Positions 45,622-54,435 of a stretch of 64,000 bases of DNA are shown piece after piece. The translations under genes and the position numbers were made by a program. Within the stretch, counting starts at the first letter, position 1. The number at the start of each line of letters is the position of its first letter. The notes beneath the pieces were generated by a model, which did no database searches, had not been told where the DNA came from, and saw only the letters and a program-made list of their open reading frames with translations. The stretch is taken from the NCBI GenBank assembly GCA_018401495.1, contig JAGYJX010000021.1, positions 124,001-188,000 on the forward strand, read 5' to 3'. This DNA is from Rhodospirillaceae bacterium (GTDB lineage Bacteria; Pseudomonadota; Alphaproteobacteria; Thalassobaculales; Thalassobaculaceae).

Positions 45622-46053
45622 ATGGCGGCAAGGGTGTCGGTCGACGAGATGAACCGGATCATGCGCGAGGACGTGCCGATGGCCGCCAACCTCGGCATCC
45701 GGTTCGAGAGCATCGAGGATGGGCGGGCCACCGCCCGACTGCCGTTTCGCGAGGACCTGCTCCGGCCTGGCGGGACGGTGACCGGGCCGGCGATGATGGC
45801 GGTGGCGGATGTGGTGATGTTCGGCGCCGTGCTGTCCCGCATCGGGCCGGTCAAGATGGCGGTGACGACGAGCCTGAACGCCAACTTCCTGCGCCGACCC
45901 AAGCCCGGCGATCTGCTCGCCGATGGACGGCTGATCAAATGCGGCCGTCGCTTGGCCTATGGTGAGGTGACGCTGGTGTCCGCCGACGCGCCGGACGATC
46001 CGGTCTGCCACGTTACCTGCACCTATTCCATCCCTCCGGAGGAAGCCCGATGA
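45622..46053 (+). CDS. PaaI-family hotdog thioesterase
   Basis: The 143-residue hotdog-fold protein has the PaaI pattern: GIRFESIEDGRATARLPF, LRPGGTVTGPAMMAVADVVM containing the catalytic-region loop, and TTSLNANFLRRPKPGDLLAD. The expected Gly-Asp loop is changed (GPAMMAVADVV). GGAGG at 45608 fits an ATG at 45622 better than the ATG at 45604, which lies ahead of it. It would hydrolyse acyl-CoA thioesters. Its stop overlaps the ATG of the next gene (ATGA). Confidence 0.83.
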   Translation: MAARVSVDEMNRIMREDVPMAANLGIRFESIEDGRATARLPFREDLLRPGGTVTGPAMMAVADVVMFGAVLSRIGPVKMAVTTSLNANFLRRPKPGDLLADGRLIKCGRRLAYGEVTLVSADAPDDPVCHVTCTYSIPPEEAR

Positions 46054-46940
46054 CCGACCGTTTCCATCTCGCTTCCGGCGATCTCGAAGCCGTCGTGGAG
46101 CCCGCCTTCGGGGCCCGCATCACGGCGTTCCGGTGCCGCGGCGTCGACCTGTTTGTGCCGGTGCCGGACGGCCCGCACGATCCGTCGGTCGGGGCCGCCG
46201 CCGGCTGCTTTCCGCTGGTGCCGTGGTCGAACCGCGTGCGCAGCGCCCGGATGGCGCACGCCGGTCGCACGCTGGAACTGTTGGCCACCGACAGCAGCGG
46301 CACCCACGCCAGCCACGGGCACGGCCGACGCCGCGCCTGGACGGTCACCGCCGACGGCGGTGAGTCGTCGGTGCGGATGAGCTACGCGCACCCGGCGGGA
46401 GAGGAGGGGTGGCCGTTCGCCTATCGGGCGGAGCAGACGGTCAGCCTCGGCGAGGCCGCGCTGAGCGTCACCCTCGCCATCGAGAACCTGGCCGCGGAGG
46501 ACATGCCGGTCGGCCTCGGGCTGCACCCGTACCTGCCGAGGACCCCGGAGATGGGCCTGTGGTTCTCGGCCCTGACGTCATGGCCGCCGGTCGAGGGCAG
46601 TCTTCCGAGCGGTCCGCGGCCGGTGGCGGCCGCTCACGACTTCGCCGAACCGCGAGCGGTGGTGCTGGGCCTCGACCAGGGATACGGCGGCTGGGACGGC
46701 TCGATCCACGCGATCTGGCCGGAAGCGGGGCTCGGCCTGTCGATCCACGGCGGTGCGGCGCTGGGGCATGTGATCGTGTTCACACCTCCCGAGCGCGACT
46801 TCGTCTGCCTGGAGCCTGTCAGCCACTGCGTCGATGCCGCCAATCTGGCGGCGCAGGGCGTGCCGGCCACCGGGCACCGGGTGTTGGCACCGGGCGAGCG
46901 ACTGGTCGTCACGGTCCGCTTCCAGGTCGAGGTATTCTGA
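46050..46940 (+). CDS. aldose 1-epimerase family protein
   Basis: The 296-residue galactose mutarotase-like protein shows [19 protein letters not shown] at the start, [19 protein letters not shown] near residue 50 with the Asn-Arg pair that binds sugar hydroxyls, [13 protein letters not shown] with the catalytic-type His, [15 protein letters not shown] with the second His, and [17 protein letters not shown] near the C-terminus with the Glu position. It would interconvert sugar anomers. It is coupled to the thioesterase by a 4-base overlap, with no obvious metabolic link. Confidence 0.87.
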   Translation: MTDRFHLASGDLEAVVEPAFGARITAFRCRGVDLFVPVPDGPHDPSVGAAAGCFPLVPWSNRVRSARMAHAGRTLELLATDSSGTHASHGHGRRRAWTVTADGGESSVRMSYAHPAGEEGWPFAYRAEQTVSLGEAALSVTLAIENLAAEDMPVGLGLHPYLPRTPEMGLWFSALTSWPPVEGSLPSGPRPVAAAHDFAEPRAVVLGLDQGYGGWDGSIHAIWPEAGLGLSIHGGAALGHVIVFTPPERDFVCLEPVSHCVDAANLAAQGVPATGHRVLAPGERLVVTVRFQVEVF

Positions 46941-46983
46941 TACCGTCACCCCAATCACGCTGATTTTTTTGACGCTTTTCGGC

Positions 46984-47012
46984 TTGACCGGCGATCTGGC
47001 CTCCTTCATACA
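46984..47012 (+). promoter_or_regulatory. sigma70-type promoter of rplM-rpsI
   Basis: TTGACC (46984-46989) and CATACA (47007-47012) are separated by 17 bases, 68 bp before the rplM start. A run of T just upstream (46964-46970) may be an UP element or the end of the previous transcript. Confidence 0.6.
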
Positions 47013-47079
47013 GCCGCACGTCGTCGGCCCGTGCGGGGCCGGCGGGATGGATTTCTCTCGTGTCTCTCGGGTGATCGCG

Positions 47080-47538
47080 ATGCGGACCTACTCGGCCAAG
47101 CCGAGCGAGATTGAGAAGAAGTGGTTCGTGGTCGACGCCAATGGCGTCGTTCTGGGCCGCCTCGCCTCGATCATTGCAAAATATCTTCGCGGCAAGCACA
47201 AGCCGACCTTCACACCCCACATGGACTGCGGTGACAACATCATCGTGGTGAATGCGGAGAAGGTGAAGCTGACCGGCAACAAGCTGTCTCAGAAGCACTA
47301 CTACTGGCACACCGGCTATCCGGGCGGCATCAAGTCGCGCCGGGCCGACCATCTGCTGGCCGGCCAGCACCCGGAGCGGGTGATCGTCAAGGCGGTGCAG
47401 CGGATGATTACCCGTGGTCCGCTGGGGCGCACCCAGATGAGCAACCTCAGGGTCTATGCCGGCGGCGCGCATCCTCATGAGGCTCAGCAGCCCGCGATGC
47501 TGGACGTCGCGGCAATGAACCCGAAGAACGCGAGGTAA
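47080..47538 (+). CDS. rplM: 50S ribosomal protein L13
   Basis: The 152-residue protein begins [20 protein letters not shown], the alphaproteobacterial L13 form, and has [48 protein letters not shown] and [21 protein letters not shown]13 is an early-assembly protein of the large subunit. It is followed after 3 bp by rpsI, the normal pairing in bacteria. The start ATG follows GTGATCGCG without a strong Shine-Dalgarno site, but the family length fixes it. Confidence 0.98.
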   Translation: MRTYSAKPSEIEKKWFVVDANGVVLGRLASIIAKYLRGKHKPTFTPHMDCGDNIIVVNAEKVKLTGNKLSQKHYYWHTGYPGGIKSRRADHLLAGQHPERVIVKAVQRMITRGPLGRTQMSNLRVYAGGAHPHEAQQPAMLDVAAMNPKNAR

Positions 47539-47541
47539 GCG

Positions 47542-48033
47542 ATGGCGATCGATACCGACAACGCCGCGCCGCAGGGCCTCGGCAAACTGGCGGAACTGCA
47601 CTCCGAAGCGGCGGTGGTCACGAAGGCCGAGCCGCAGATCGACGCGCAGGGCCGCTCCTACGCCACCGGCAAGCGCAAGAACGCGATCGCGCGGGTTTGG
47701 CTGAAGCGCGGCCAGGGCCGGATCACGGTCAACGGCCGTGACCAGGCCACGTACTTTGCCCGTCCGGTGCTGCAGATGATCATCGGCCAGCCGTTCCACG
47801 CGGCCAGCCGGGGCAACCAGTTCGACGTGGTCTGCACGGTGACCGGCGGCGGTCTTTCGGGCCAGGCGGGTGCGGTTCGTCACGGTATCAGCAAGGCGCT
47901 GATCCTGTTCGAGCCGGACCTGCGCGCGGTGCTCAAGAAGGGCGGCTTCCTGACCCGTGACTCGCGGGTGGTGGAGCGCAAGAAGTACGGTCGCGCCAAG
48001 GCGCGCCGGAGCTTCCAGTTCTCCAAGCGCTAA
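47542..48033 (+). CDS. rpsI: 30S ribosomal protein S9
   Basis: The 163-residue protein has a 33-residue N-terminal extension common in alphaproteobacteria, then [20 protein letters not shown] and [20 protein letters not shown]. It continues with [40 protein letters not shown] and the invariant C-terminal SKR tail that reaches the P-site tRNA. It is the second gene of the rplM operon and ends before a strong terminator. Confidence 0.98.
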   Translation: MAIDTDNAAPQGLGKLAELHSEAAVVTKAEPQIDAQGRSYATGKRKNAIARVWLKRGQGRITVNGRDQATYFARPVLQMIIGQPFHAASRGNQFDVVCTVTGGGLSGQAGAVRHGISKALILFEPDLRAVLKKGGFLTRDSRVVERKKYGRAKARRSFQFSKR

Positions 48034-48056
48034 CCGTCAAGCATCTTGTTGCGGAC

Positions 48057-48085
48057 AAGGCCGGCTCGGAAGAGCCGGCCTTTTT
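48057..48085 (+). terminator. Rho-independent terminator of rplM-rpsI
   Basis: An 11-bp stem AAGGCCGGCTC/GAGCCGGCCTT with a GGAA tetraloop is followed by further T residues (to 48085), 24 bp after the rpsI stop. Confidence 0.92.
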
Positions 48086-48172
48086 CGTTGGCAGGACTTC
48101 GTTAACGAAACCCGAGCGAGAATGCCTTAAGGGCGGTCAGGTCCGGCCGTCCGATCGAAACGGGGGAATGCA

Positions 48173-48934
48173 ATGTTTGGAAGAAAGGTGGCTGCCGTGT
48201 CGGCCACGCTGGTCACGCTGGCCTGGGGTGGAGCGGCGTTGGCGGAGGCCGGCAAACCGGCCTGGAGCTACGAGGGAGACAACGGGCCGGCGCGCTGGTC
48301 GGCGCTGGCCTCGGAGTTCGCCGTGTGCGGTGCCGGCAAGGAGCAGTCGCCGATCGACCTCGGCGTGGCTGATGCCCCGGGGAAGCAGCCACGGGTGGTG
48401 GTCGAGTACAAGCCGCTGCCGCTGACGATTCTTCACAACGGTCATACGGTCGAGGTGGTGGTGGCCAACGGCAGCCGGATCGTTCTGGACGGCAAGCCCT
48501 ACGAACTCCTGCAGTTCCACTTCCACACCCCGAGCGAACACAAGGTCGACGGCAAGGCCTATCCGGCCGAGGTCCATTTCGTGCACCGCTCGGCCGAGGG
48601 CGGACTCGCGGTGATCGGAGCGTTCATCGACGGCACCGCCGCGAACCGCGCCCTCGCCGACATCGTGGCCTACGCCCCGACCACGGCGACGGCGCCCCGG
48701 ACCTATACCTGGGTGACCATCGATCCTTCCCGGATCATGCCTCCGCCGACCGCGTTCTGGTCCTATGGCGGGTCGCTCACCACGCCTCCCTGCAGCGAGG
48801 GTGTGCGTTGGATGGTGCAGAAGGCGCCGTTGCCGTTGTCGCGCGAGCATATCGCCGCGCTTTCCAAGGCGATGGGGCCGAACGCCCGGCCGGTTCTGCC
48901 GGTCGGCGCCCGTCAGGTGGCCGCGCCGCGCTGA
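48173..48934 (+). CDS. alpha-class carbonic anhydrase, periplasmic
   Basis: The 253-residue protein has a signal peptide (GRKVAAVSATLVTLAWGGAA, then LAEA, cleavage near residue 26). The alpha-carbonic anhydrase core carries EQSPIDLG, LLQFHFHTPSEHKVDGKAYP with two zinc His residues, EVHFVHRSAEG with the third zinc His, and GGSLTTPPCSEGVRWMV with the conserved Thr and Cys. It hydrates CO2 in the periplasm. It lies next to a gamma-class homologue, which is unusual. Confidence 0.93.
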   Translation: MFGRKVAAVSATLVTLAWGGAALAEAGKPAWSYEGDNGPARWSALASEFAVCGAGKEQSPIDLGVADAPGKQPRVVVEYKPLPLTILHNGHTVEVVVANGSRIVLDGKPYELLQFHFHTPSEHKVDGKAYPAEVHFVHRSAEGGLAVIGAFIDGTAANRALADIVAYAPTTATAPRTYTWVTIDPSRIMPPPTAFWSYGGSLTTPPCSEGVRWMVQKAPLPLSREHIAALSKAMGPNARPVLPVGARQVAAPR

Positions 48935-49031
48935 CTGGTGGACGACGGGAGCGCCGGCGTTGTTCCTCGAGATCGCCAGGGCTAGGGTGCGGTCGCCGAG
49001 GACTTTGACCGCGCCGACCATGGAGCACCGC

Positions 49032-49544
49032 ATGCCAGCCCTGATCCGACCGCATCATGGCGTCACCCCGACCGTTGAACGGGGAGCGTTTGTCGCCGAG
49101 ACCGCGGTGCTGATCGGCGATGTCGTGATCGGCGAGGACGCCTCGATCTGGTACGGCTGTGTGCTGCGCGGCGACGGCAACCACATTCGAGTGGGCGCCC
49201 GCAGCAACATCCAGGATGGCACGATCGTCCACATCGCCACCGACGCGCTCCCGTGTCTGGTGGGGGCAGGGGTGACGGTCGGGCACGCCGCGATCCTGCA
49301 CGCCTGCGTCCTCGAGGACGACAGCTTCGTCGGGATGGGGGCAACCGTCATGGACGGCTCGGTGGTCGAGCGTCACGCGATGGTGGCGGCGGGCGCTCTC
49401 GTGACACCCGGCAAGCGGGTCCGAACGGGAGAACTCTGGGCGGGATCGCCGGCCCGTAAGATGCGCGACCTGACCCAAGCCGATATCGACAACATTCACG
49501 CCTCCGCGGCGCATTATTGCGATCTGGCCCGATCGTACGTTTGA
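49032..49544 (+). CDS. gamma carbonic anhydrase family protein (left-handed beta-helix)
   Basis: The 170-residue hexapeptide-repeat protein resembles YrdA/CaiE/Cam: AVLIGDVVIGEDASIWYGCV, LRGDGNHIRVGARSNIQDGT with the Asp/Gln near the metal, IVHIATDALPC, GHAAILHACVLEDDSFVGMG with metal His, and GSPARKMRDLTQADIDNIHA. Zinc-ligand His residues lie in IVHIATD, TVGHAAILHA. An in-frame ATG at 49020 is possible, but GGAG at 49022 fits 49032. Many of these proteins are inactive as carbonic anhydrases and act on thioesters or as storage of acyl donors. Confidence 0.85.
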   Translation: MPALIRPHHGVTPTVERGAFVAETAVLIGDVVIGEDASIWYGCVLRGDGNHIRVGARSNIQDGTIVHIATDALPCLVGAGVTVGHAAILHACVLEDDSFVGMGATVMDGSVVERHAMVAAGALVTPGKRVRTGELWAGSPARKMRDLTQADIDNIHASAAHYCDLARSYV

Positions 49545-49602
49545 TGGCTGTCGCGAACCTTCTCGCCGCTCGCGTCGAGCCGCGCCCCGAGGCACCGCTG
49601 GC

Positions 49603-50211
49603 ATGACGTCAGAGGCTTCGGACCGGTTGACGTTTGCCAGCAGTCGGGAACTCCTGGCCTTTCTCGACAGCCGGCGTGGCGACGATGGCGTGTTGCGGCG
49701 CCAGTCCTTCCTGGCCGAAGACTTGAGGCGTTGGGTAGGCGGGATCGGCATCCTGCAATGGCAGCCGCAGCGGGTGGACTACGTCTATCGTCTGTTCGGC
49801 ACGCACCTCGCCCAGAACCTCGGTCGCGACCTGACCGGCCAGACACTCGCCGAGTGGCCGGTGGCGGTGGCGGCGGTCATGCGCGCGCAAGCCGACGATG
49901 CTCGCCGACGCGGGGTCGTGGTGGTGTCGCATTACCGGCTTCGGGTGTTCCGTCGAAAAGGCGTCGTTGAAAACGGTGTCCGGACACAGGAGAAGGTGGT
50001 GGTGCCGCTCGCCTACTCCGATCAAGGCGAACCGGACGCCATTTTGGTCTATGTCGACCAGCGCTTCGCCGACATTCCGATCCTGCGCCCGCATATGGAC
50101 GCCACAGACGGCTCCTGCTGGTGCGCCGAGGACCGTCCGGTTTGCGCCGGCTGTCCGCTCGGGAGTGGTCTGAGCGCGTCCGCCGACGCGATCCTCAACG
50201 AAACTCGGTGA
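49603..50211 (+). CDS. PAS domain-containing protein (PAS_5-like)
   Basis: The 202-residue protein matches small PAS_5-type proteins of alphaproteobacteria: LLAFLDSRRGDDGVLRRQSF, GIGILQWQPQRVDYVYRLFG, LTGQTLAEWP, and VVPLAYSDQGEPDAILVYVD. The C-terminus has a Cys-rich tail (GSCWCAEDRPVCAGCPLGSG), four cysteines that could bind a metal or sense redox, which is not typical of plain PAS proteins. It has no output domain. Its stop overlaps the convergent methyltransferase by 17 bp. Confidence 0.65.
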   Translation: MTSEASDRLTFASSRELLAFLDSRRGDDGVLRRQSFLAEDLRRWVGGIGILQWQPQRVDYVYRLFGTHLAQNLGRDLTGQTLAEWPVAVAAVMRAQADDARRRGVVVVSHYRLRVFRRKGVVENGVRTQEKVVVPLAYSDQGEPDAILVYVDQRFADIPILRPHMDATDGSCWCAEDRPVCAGCPLGSGLSASADAILNETR

Positions 50212-50980
50212 ACGGTTCTGCGCGCGGCCGCTTCTCGAACACGATCATCGAATCGTAGAATTGCACGCTGAACGTCGTCGCCGCGAAACGCGTGGTGAGC
50301 AGGTCGCCAGGGCGCGCGGCCATCGGTGTCCGGAACCGGGCTACCTGGGCCTCCGGGCAGTAGACGGTGTGCATCTGGTCGATCATCTTCTTGGCATGCT
50401 CGATCATCGTCGTCCCGGGACCGGCATCCTGGTACTCCGGCCAGTAGCTGGTGTGGGTGTCCTCGCAGATGAACACGCCGCGCTCGGTGACGCTGGCGTA
50501 GATGCCGTTGAAGGTGCTGATCTGCTGGCGCGCGGTGTGGCCGCCGTCGTCGATCACGATGTCGAACGGTCCGTGATCGGCTATCAGGCCGTCGAGCACG
50601 CGCTGGCTGGACTGGTCGCCGACCACCACCGTGATGTTCGGCAGCAGCTTGTCGAACTGCTTGGTCCTGTGGTCGATGTCGACGCCGACGATGCGGGCCT
50701 GGGGTCCGAGATACTCGCTCCACATCATCAGCGAGCCGCCGTCCATGACGCCGAATTCCAGCAAGCGGCACTCGGTCCCGCGAAACCGCGCCAGATGCCG
50801 CTCATAGACGTCGAAATAGTGATGCCACTTGTGCAGCCGGCGATGACTCTGATGATCCTGGCGGCCGCTCCAGTTCAGGAACGTCTCGTAGAGCTCGCCG
50901 CTCGACTGGCGTTCCGATTTGGCCAGCGGGACCGGCTCGGCGAGCGGCGGCTTCTGAGGCATAGGCGACGGTCTCCTCAT
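50195..50980 (-). CDS. CmcI-like class I SAM-dependent methyltransferase
   Basis: From the ATG at 50980 the protein has 261 residues and resembles cephalosporin hydroxylase/CmcI-type methyltransferases. Visible marks are HKWHHYFDVYERHLARFRGT, LLEFGVMDGGSLMMWSEYLG (the SAM loop), RIVGVDIDHRTKQFDKLLPN, and PFDIVIDDGGHTARQQISTF with the metal-binding acid residues. The start overlaps the stop of phaC (TGATG), so it is translationally coupled to PHA synthase. CmcI members often modify sugars or polyketides. An internal ATG at 50962 is an alternative. Confidence 0.8.
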   Translation of the reverse strand: MRRPSPMPQKPPLAEPVPLAKSERQSSGELYETFLNWSGRQDHQSHRRLHKWHHYFDVYERHLARFRGTECRLLEFGVMDGGSLMMWSEYLGPQARIVGVDIDHRTKQFDKLLPNITVVVGDQSSQRVLDGLIADHGPFDIVIDDGGHTARQQISTFNGIYASVTERGVFICEDTHTSYWPEYQDAGPGTTMIEHAKKMIDQMHTVYCPEAQVARFRTPMAARPGDLLTTRFAATTFSVQFYDSMIVFEKRPRAEPFTEFR

Positions 50981-52797
50981 CAGTCCCCGGCCCGGACCTT
51001 GACGTAACGCCCCGGCGCATCCTCGATCACGGCCAATTGGTGGTCCCCAGGCACCCGCGCCGGTACCTGGCCGCCGCCGTGCCTGGTCAGCCATGAGGTC
51101 CACTCCGGCCACCACGATCCGTCCGTGTGCTGGGCGCCTTCGAGCCACTTCTCGGGATCCTTGGGCGCCTTACCCTTGCGGGTCCAGTAACCGTATTTCG
51201 GAGGGGTGGCGGGCGGGTTGATGACGCCGGCGATATGGCCCGAGCCGGCCAGGCAGAACTTGACCGGGCCCTTGTAGATCTGGGTGGCGGCGTAGGTCGA
51301 TTTCCAGGGTGCGATGTGGTCTTCGCGGGTCGACAGCACGAAGGTCGGCAGCCGGTTCTCCGAGAGGTCGATCGGCACCCCGGACAACGTGATGTTGCCG
51401 GGCTTCACCAGGTCGTTCTGCTGGTACATCCGGCGCAGGTAGAAGCTGTGCATGGCCGCCGGCATGCGGGTGGAATCGGAGTTCCAGTAGAGCAGGTCGA
51501 AGGGGAAGGGTTCCTTGCCCATCAGATAGTTGTTGATGACGAAGGACCAGATCAGGTCGTTGGCGCGCAGCATGTTGAAGGTGGTCGCCATGGCGCGGCC
51601 ATCGAGATAGCCGGCCTTGTTCATCCGATCCTCGAGCGCCGCCAGCTGCTCTTCGTCGATGAACACCGACAACTCGCCGGCCTCGGCGAAGTCGATCATC
51701 GTCGTGAAGTAGGTGATCGACTTGATCCGGTCGTCGCCCTTGGCGGCCATCCAGGCCACGGTCGCCGCCATCAGCGTGCCGCCGATGCAGTACCCGATGG
51801 CGTTCACCTCGCGCTCGCCGGTGGCGCGCTCGATGGCGCCGAGGGCGGCAATCGGCCCCTCCAGCATGTAGTCGTCGAAGGACTTCTGGGCGAGGGTCTC
51901 GTCGGGATTGACCCACGACACCACGAACACGGTGAGGCCCTGCTCCACCGCCCAGCGGATGAACGAGTTCTTCGGCCGCAGGTCCAGGATGTAGAACTTG
52001 TTGATCCAGGGCGGCACGATCAGCAGCGGCCGACGCATCACGGTCTCGGTGGTCGGCGAGTACTGGATGAGCTGCATCAGGTCGTTTTCGAACACCACCT
52101 TGCCGGGGGTGGTGGCGACGTTCTTGCCGACCTCGAAGGCCTCCTGGTCGGTCATCCGGATATCGAGCTTGCCGTGCCCGCGCTCGAGATCGCTGACCAG
52201 GTTCTCCAAACCCTTGACCAAATTCTCGCCCCCGCTCTCCATGGTGGCGCGCAGCACCTCGGGGTTGCTGACCACGAAGTTCGACGGCGCCATCGCGTCG
52301 ACGAACTGGCGGGTGTAGAAATCGACTTTGCGGCGGGTCTTGTCGTCGAGGCCGTCGACGTCCTGGACGGTCTTCTGCATCCAGCGGGCCGTGAGCAGGT
52401 AGGTCTGCTTGATGTAGTCGAAGACGTAACTCTCGTCCCAGGCCTGGTCCTTGAACCGGCGGTCCGTCCGCTCCGCCTCTACCACCGGTTCCGATGCGCC
52501 GCCCAGCATGCGCGACGTCGTCGCCTGCCAAAGCGACATGTAGTCCTGCCAGAGGCCGAGCTGTGCCTGGAACATCCGGGCCGGGTCGGCCATCATCTTG
52601 GTGGTCATTTCCAGGAAGGCCGCGCCGATGTTCAGTGGGTCCGACATTCCCATGGAATCGCGGCCGCTCGAGGCGCCGTCCTGCTTCTCGAGGAATTCCT
52701 GCACGATGCGCTGGCTGCGTTCGGCGATGCTGGCCATGGTCCGGGACAACTCAACCGGGTCGGGCAGCTTTGTGGTGCTATCCTGGCGTTCTGTCAT
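50980..52797 (-). CDS. phaC: class I poly(R)-hydroxyalkanoate synthase
   Basis: The 605-residue synthase polymerises 3-hydroxyacyl-CoA at the granule surface. It has the N-terminal PhaC domain (residues 1-250) and an alpha/beta-hydrolase domain with the lipase-box variant GYCIGGTLMAATVAW around residue 330, whose Cys is the catalytic nucleophile. The catalytic Asp lies in VLSTREDHIAPWKSTY and the His in LAGSGHIAGVINPP near residues 495-530. No phaE or phaR partner is adjacent. It is read towards the methyltransferase and divergent from the OmpA gene. Confidence 0.95.
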   Translation of the reverse strand: MTERQDSTTKLPDPVELSRTMASIAERSQRIVQEFLEKQDGASSGRDSMGMSDPLNIGAAFLEMTTKMMADPARMFQAQLGLWQDYMSLWQATTSRMLGGASEPVVEAERTDRRFKDQAWDESYVFDYIKQTYLLTARWMQKTVQDVDGLDDKTRRKVDFYTRQFVDAMAPSNFVVSNPEVLRATMESGGENLVKGLENLVSDLERGHGKLDIRMTDQEAFEVGKNVATTPGKVVFENDLMQLIQYSPTTETVMRRPLLIVPPWINKFYILDLRPKNSFIRWAVEQGLTVFVVSWVNPDETLAQKSFDDYMLEGPIAALGAIERATGEREVNAIGYCIGGTLMAATVAWMAAKGDDRIKSITYFTTMIDFAEAGELSVFIDEEQLAALEDRMNKAGYLDGRAMATTFNMLRANDLIWSFVINNYLMGKEPFPFDLLYWNSDSTRMPAAMHSFYLRRMYQQNDLVKPGNITLSGVPIDLSENRLPTFVLSTREDHIAPWKSTYAATQIYKGPVKFCLAGSGHIAGVINPPATPPKYGYWTRKGKAPKDPEKWLEGAQHTDGSWWPEWTSWLTRHGGGQVPARVPGDHQLAVIEDAPGRYVKVRAGD

Positions 52798-53024
52798 GAC
52801 GATCTCTTCGCGCCTCCTGACGGCGTTGGCTGCGTCGTCTGAGCGGGTTGTATCAGAATTAGGCGACCCCTGGCCATTGCGGTACCCGGACGGGCACGCT
52901 ACCCGTGTCCGTCAATCGATTGCCGTGTTATTTTCGCGGCTTGATGGGGAGTCGGGCGGGCCGTGCGACACTGAAGGTCGCTTGGTCCAAGTGGACCGTG
53001 AGAGGGCGAGGTCGGGAGAGCAGC

Positions 53025-54363
53025 ATGACGCAGAAGACGCGGATCGTGAAGGCGTCGACGGATCGGCGGGCGACGACGGCGCTGGTGCTCGTGGCCGGAT
53101 TGGGCATGGCCGGTTGCTCATCCGTTCCCGACGCGGTGAACCCGGTCGAGTGGTATCGCGGCACGACCGAGACCGTCGGCGGCTGGTTCGACAGCGACGA
53201 GCCGGTGCCACCCGAGCCCGGCCGGGCGGCCGGCGACCCTGGATCGAGCGCTCAGGCCGGCTACCCCAACCTCTCAACCGTGCCGGAGCGCCCGACGCCG
53301 TCGACCACCCCGGAGCAGCGCGAGGCGCTGCGACAGGGGCTGGTGGCCGACCGTGCCAACGCCCGCTACACCGAGCCGGCTCCCGGCCGCGCCGCCCCGC
53401 CGCCCAGCGCGCAGCCAGCCCCGGCCTCGCGGGCTCCGGCACCGCCACCCCGACATCGCCACCCCCGGCCCCCAGTCGCAGGCCCCGGCCCCGCAAGTCC
53501 CGGCCCCGCAAGTCCCGGCCGAGCCGCGGGCGTCGCTCCCGCCGGTCGTGCGGACCGAGCCGCCGGCGGCCGCTGCGGCCCCAGCCCCGACTCCCGCCCC
53601 CGCCGGGCAGGCTTCCGGCGATAGGTCCGGGCTGTGGCCGGCGCGGCCGGCGCCCGAGACGCCGGGTCTGCGGGCCACGACCACTGGCCGGGTCGGGGAC
53701 AATCCGGTCAGCCGTGAGGCCGTCGCGTCGGCTCCCGAGCCGTTGCCGAACCGGGTCCCGGCGCCGCCGTCGAACGAGCCGGCACCGCCGCGCGGATCGG
53801 TGATGAGCGGCCGGGACACAAGCGGGGCGTCCACCCGAACGACGTTCGATTCCTCGGGAGGGGCGGCCAGCGCCCCGGTGCCGCGTTCGTCCGATGCACC
53901 GACCCGCACCCCGTCGGCTCCGGCGGCACCGACCGCCAGCGGCCAGAGCGTGATCGTGAACGAGGACGCCATCGCCGCCGCGCCGGTCACCCCAGCGCTC
54001 GGCGGTCAGCACTATCTGGCGTCGACGATCTACTTCGGCCACGGGTCGGCACAGTTGACCGCATCCGAGCGCGCCGAGCTCGCGGAAGTGGCCCGGGCCG
54101 CCGTGACCAGCGGCGCGTTCGTCCAGGTCATCGGTCACGCCTCGTCGCGCACCGCCGAACTCGGGCTTCGTGAGCACGGCATGGTCAACTTCACCATGTC
54201 GATGCGGCGCGCCGAGGCCGTCGCCGATGTCCTGATCAAGTCCGGGGTGCCGGCTGACCGGGTTCGGATCGAGGCGATAAGCGATTCCCAGCCCGAGTTC
54301 TACGAGGTCATGCCGTCCGGCGAAGCCGGCAACCGGCGGGTCGAGGTCGTGCTGATTCTGTAG
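53025..54363 (+). CDS. OmpA-family lipoprotein with long Pro/Ala-rich linker, frameshifted
   Basis: The protein of about 446 residues begins with a lipoprotein signal (LVLVAGLGMAGCSSVPDAVN, Cys as lipid site). Its roughly 230-residue linker is rich in Pro and Ala with local repeats (PAPQVPAPQVP). The C-terminal OmpA/peptidoglycan-binding domain carries STIYFGHGSAQLTASERAEL, VIGHASSRTAELG and SMRRAEAVADVLIKSGVPAD. The frame shifts once near 53445 inside the repeat-rich linker. It would tether the outer membrane to peptidoglycan. Confidence 0.82.
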
Positions 54364-54435
54364 CCGCGTCTGAGGGATAGTATTCCAAATATCAGATAGT
54401 TGCGGCGCGTTAGTGATGTGATGAATGAGGATGTT

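Noticed and set aside
53400-53620. Tandem repeat region suggestive of a CRISPR or VNTR
   Set aside because: The short CGGCCCCGCAAGTCC repeat encodes Pro-Ala-rich linker residues in the OmpA protein and has no spacer structure.
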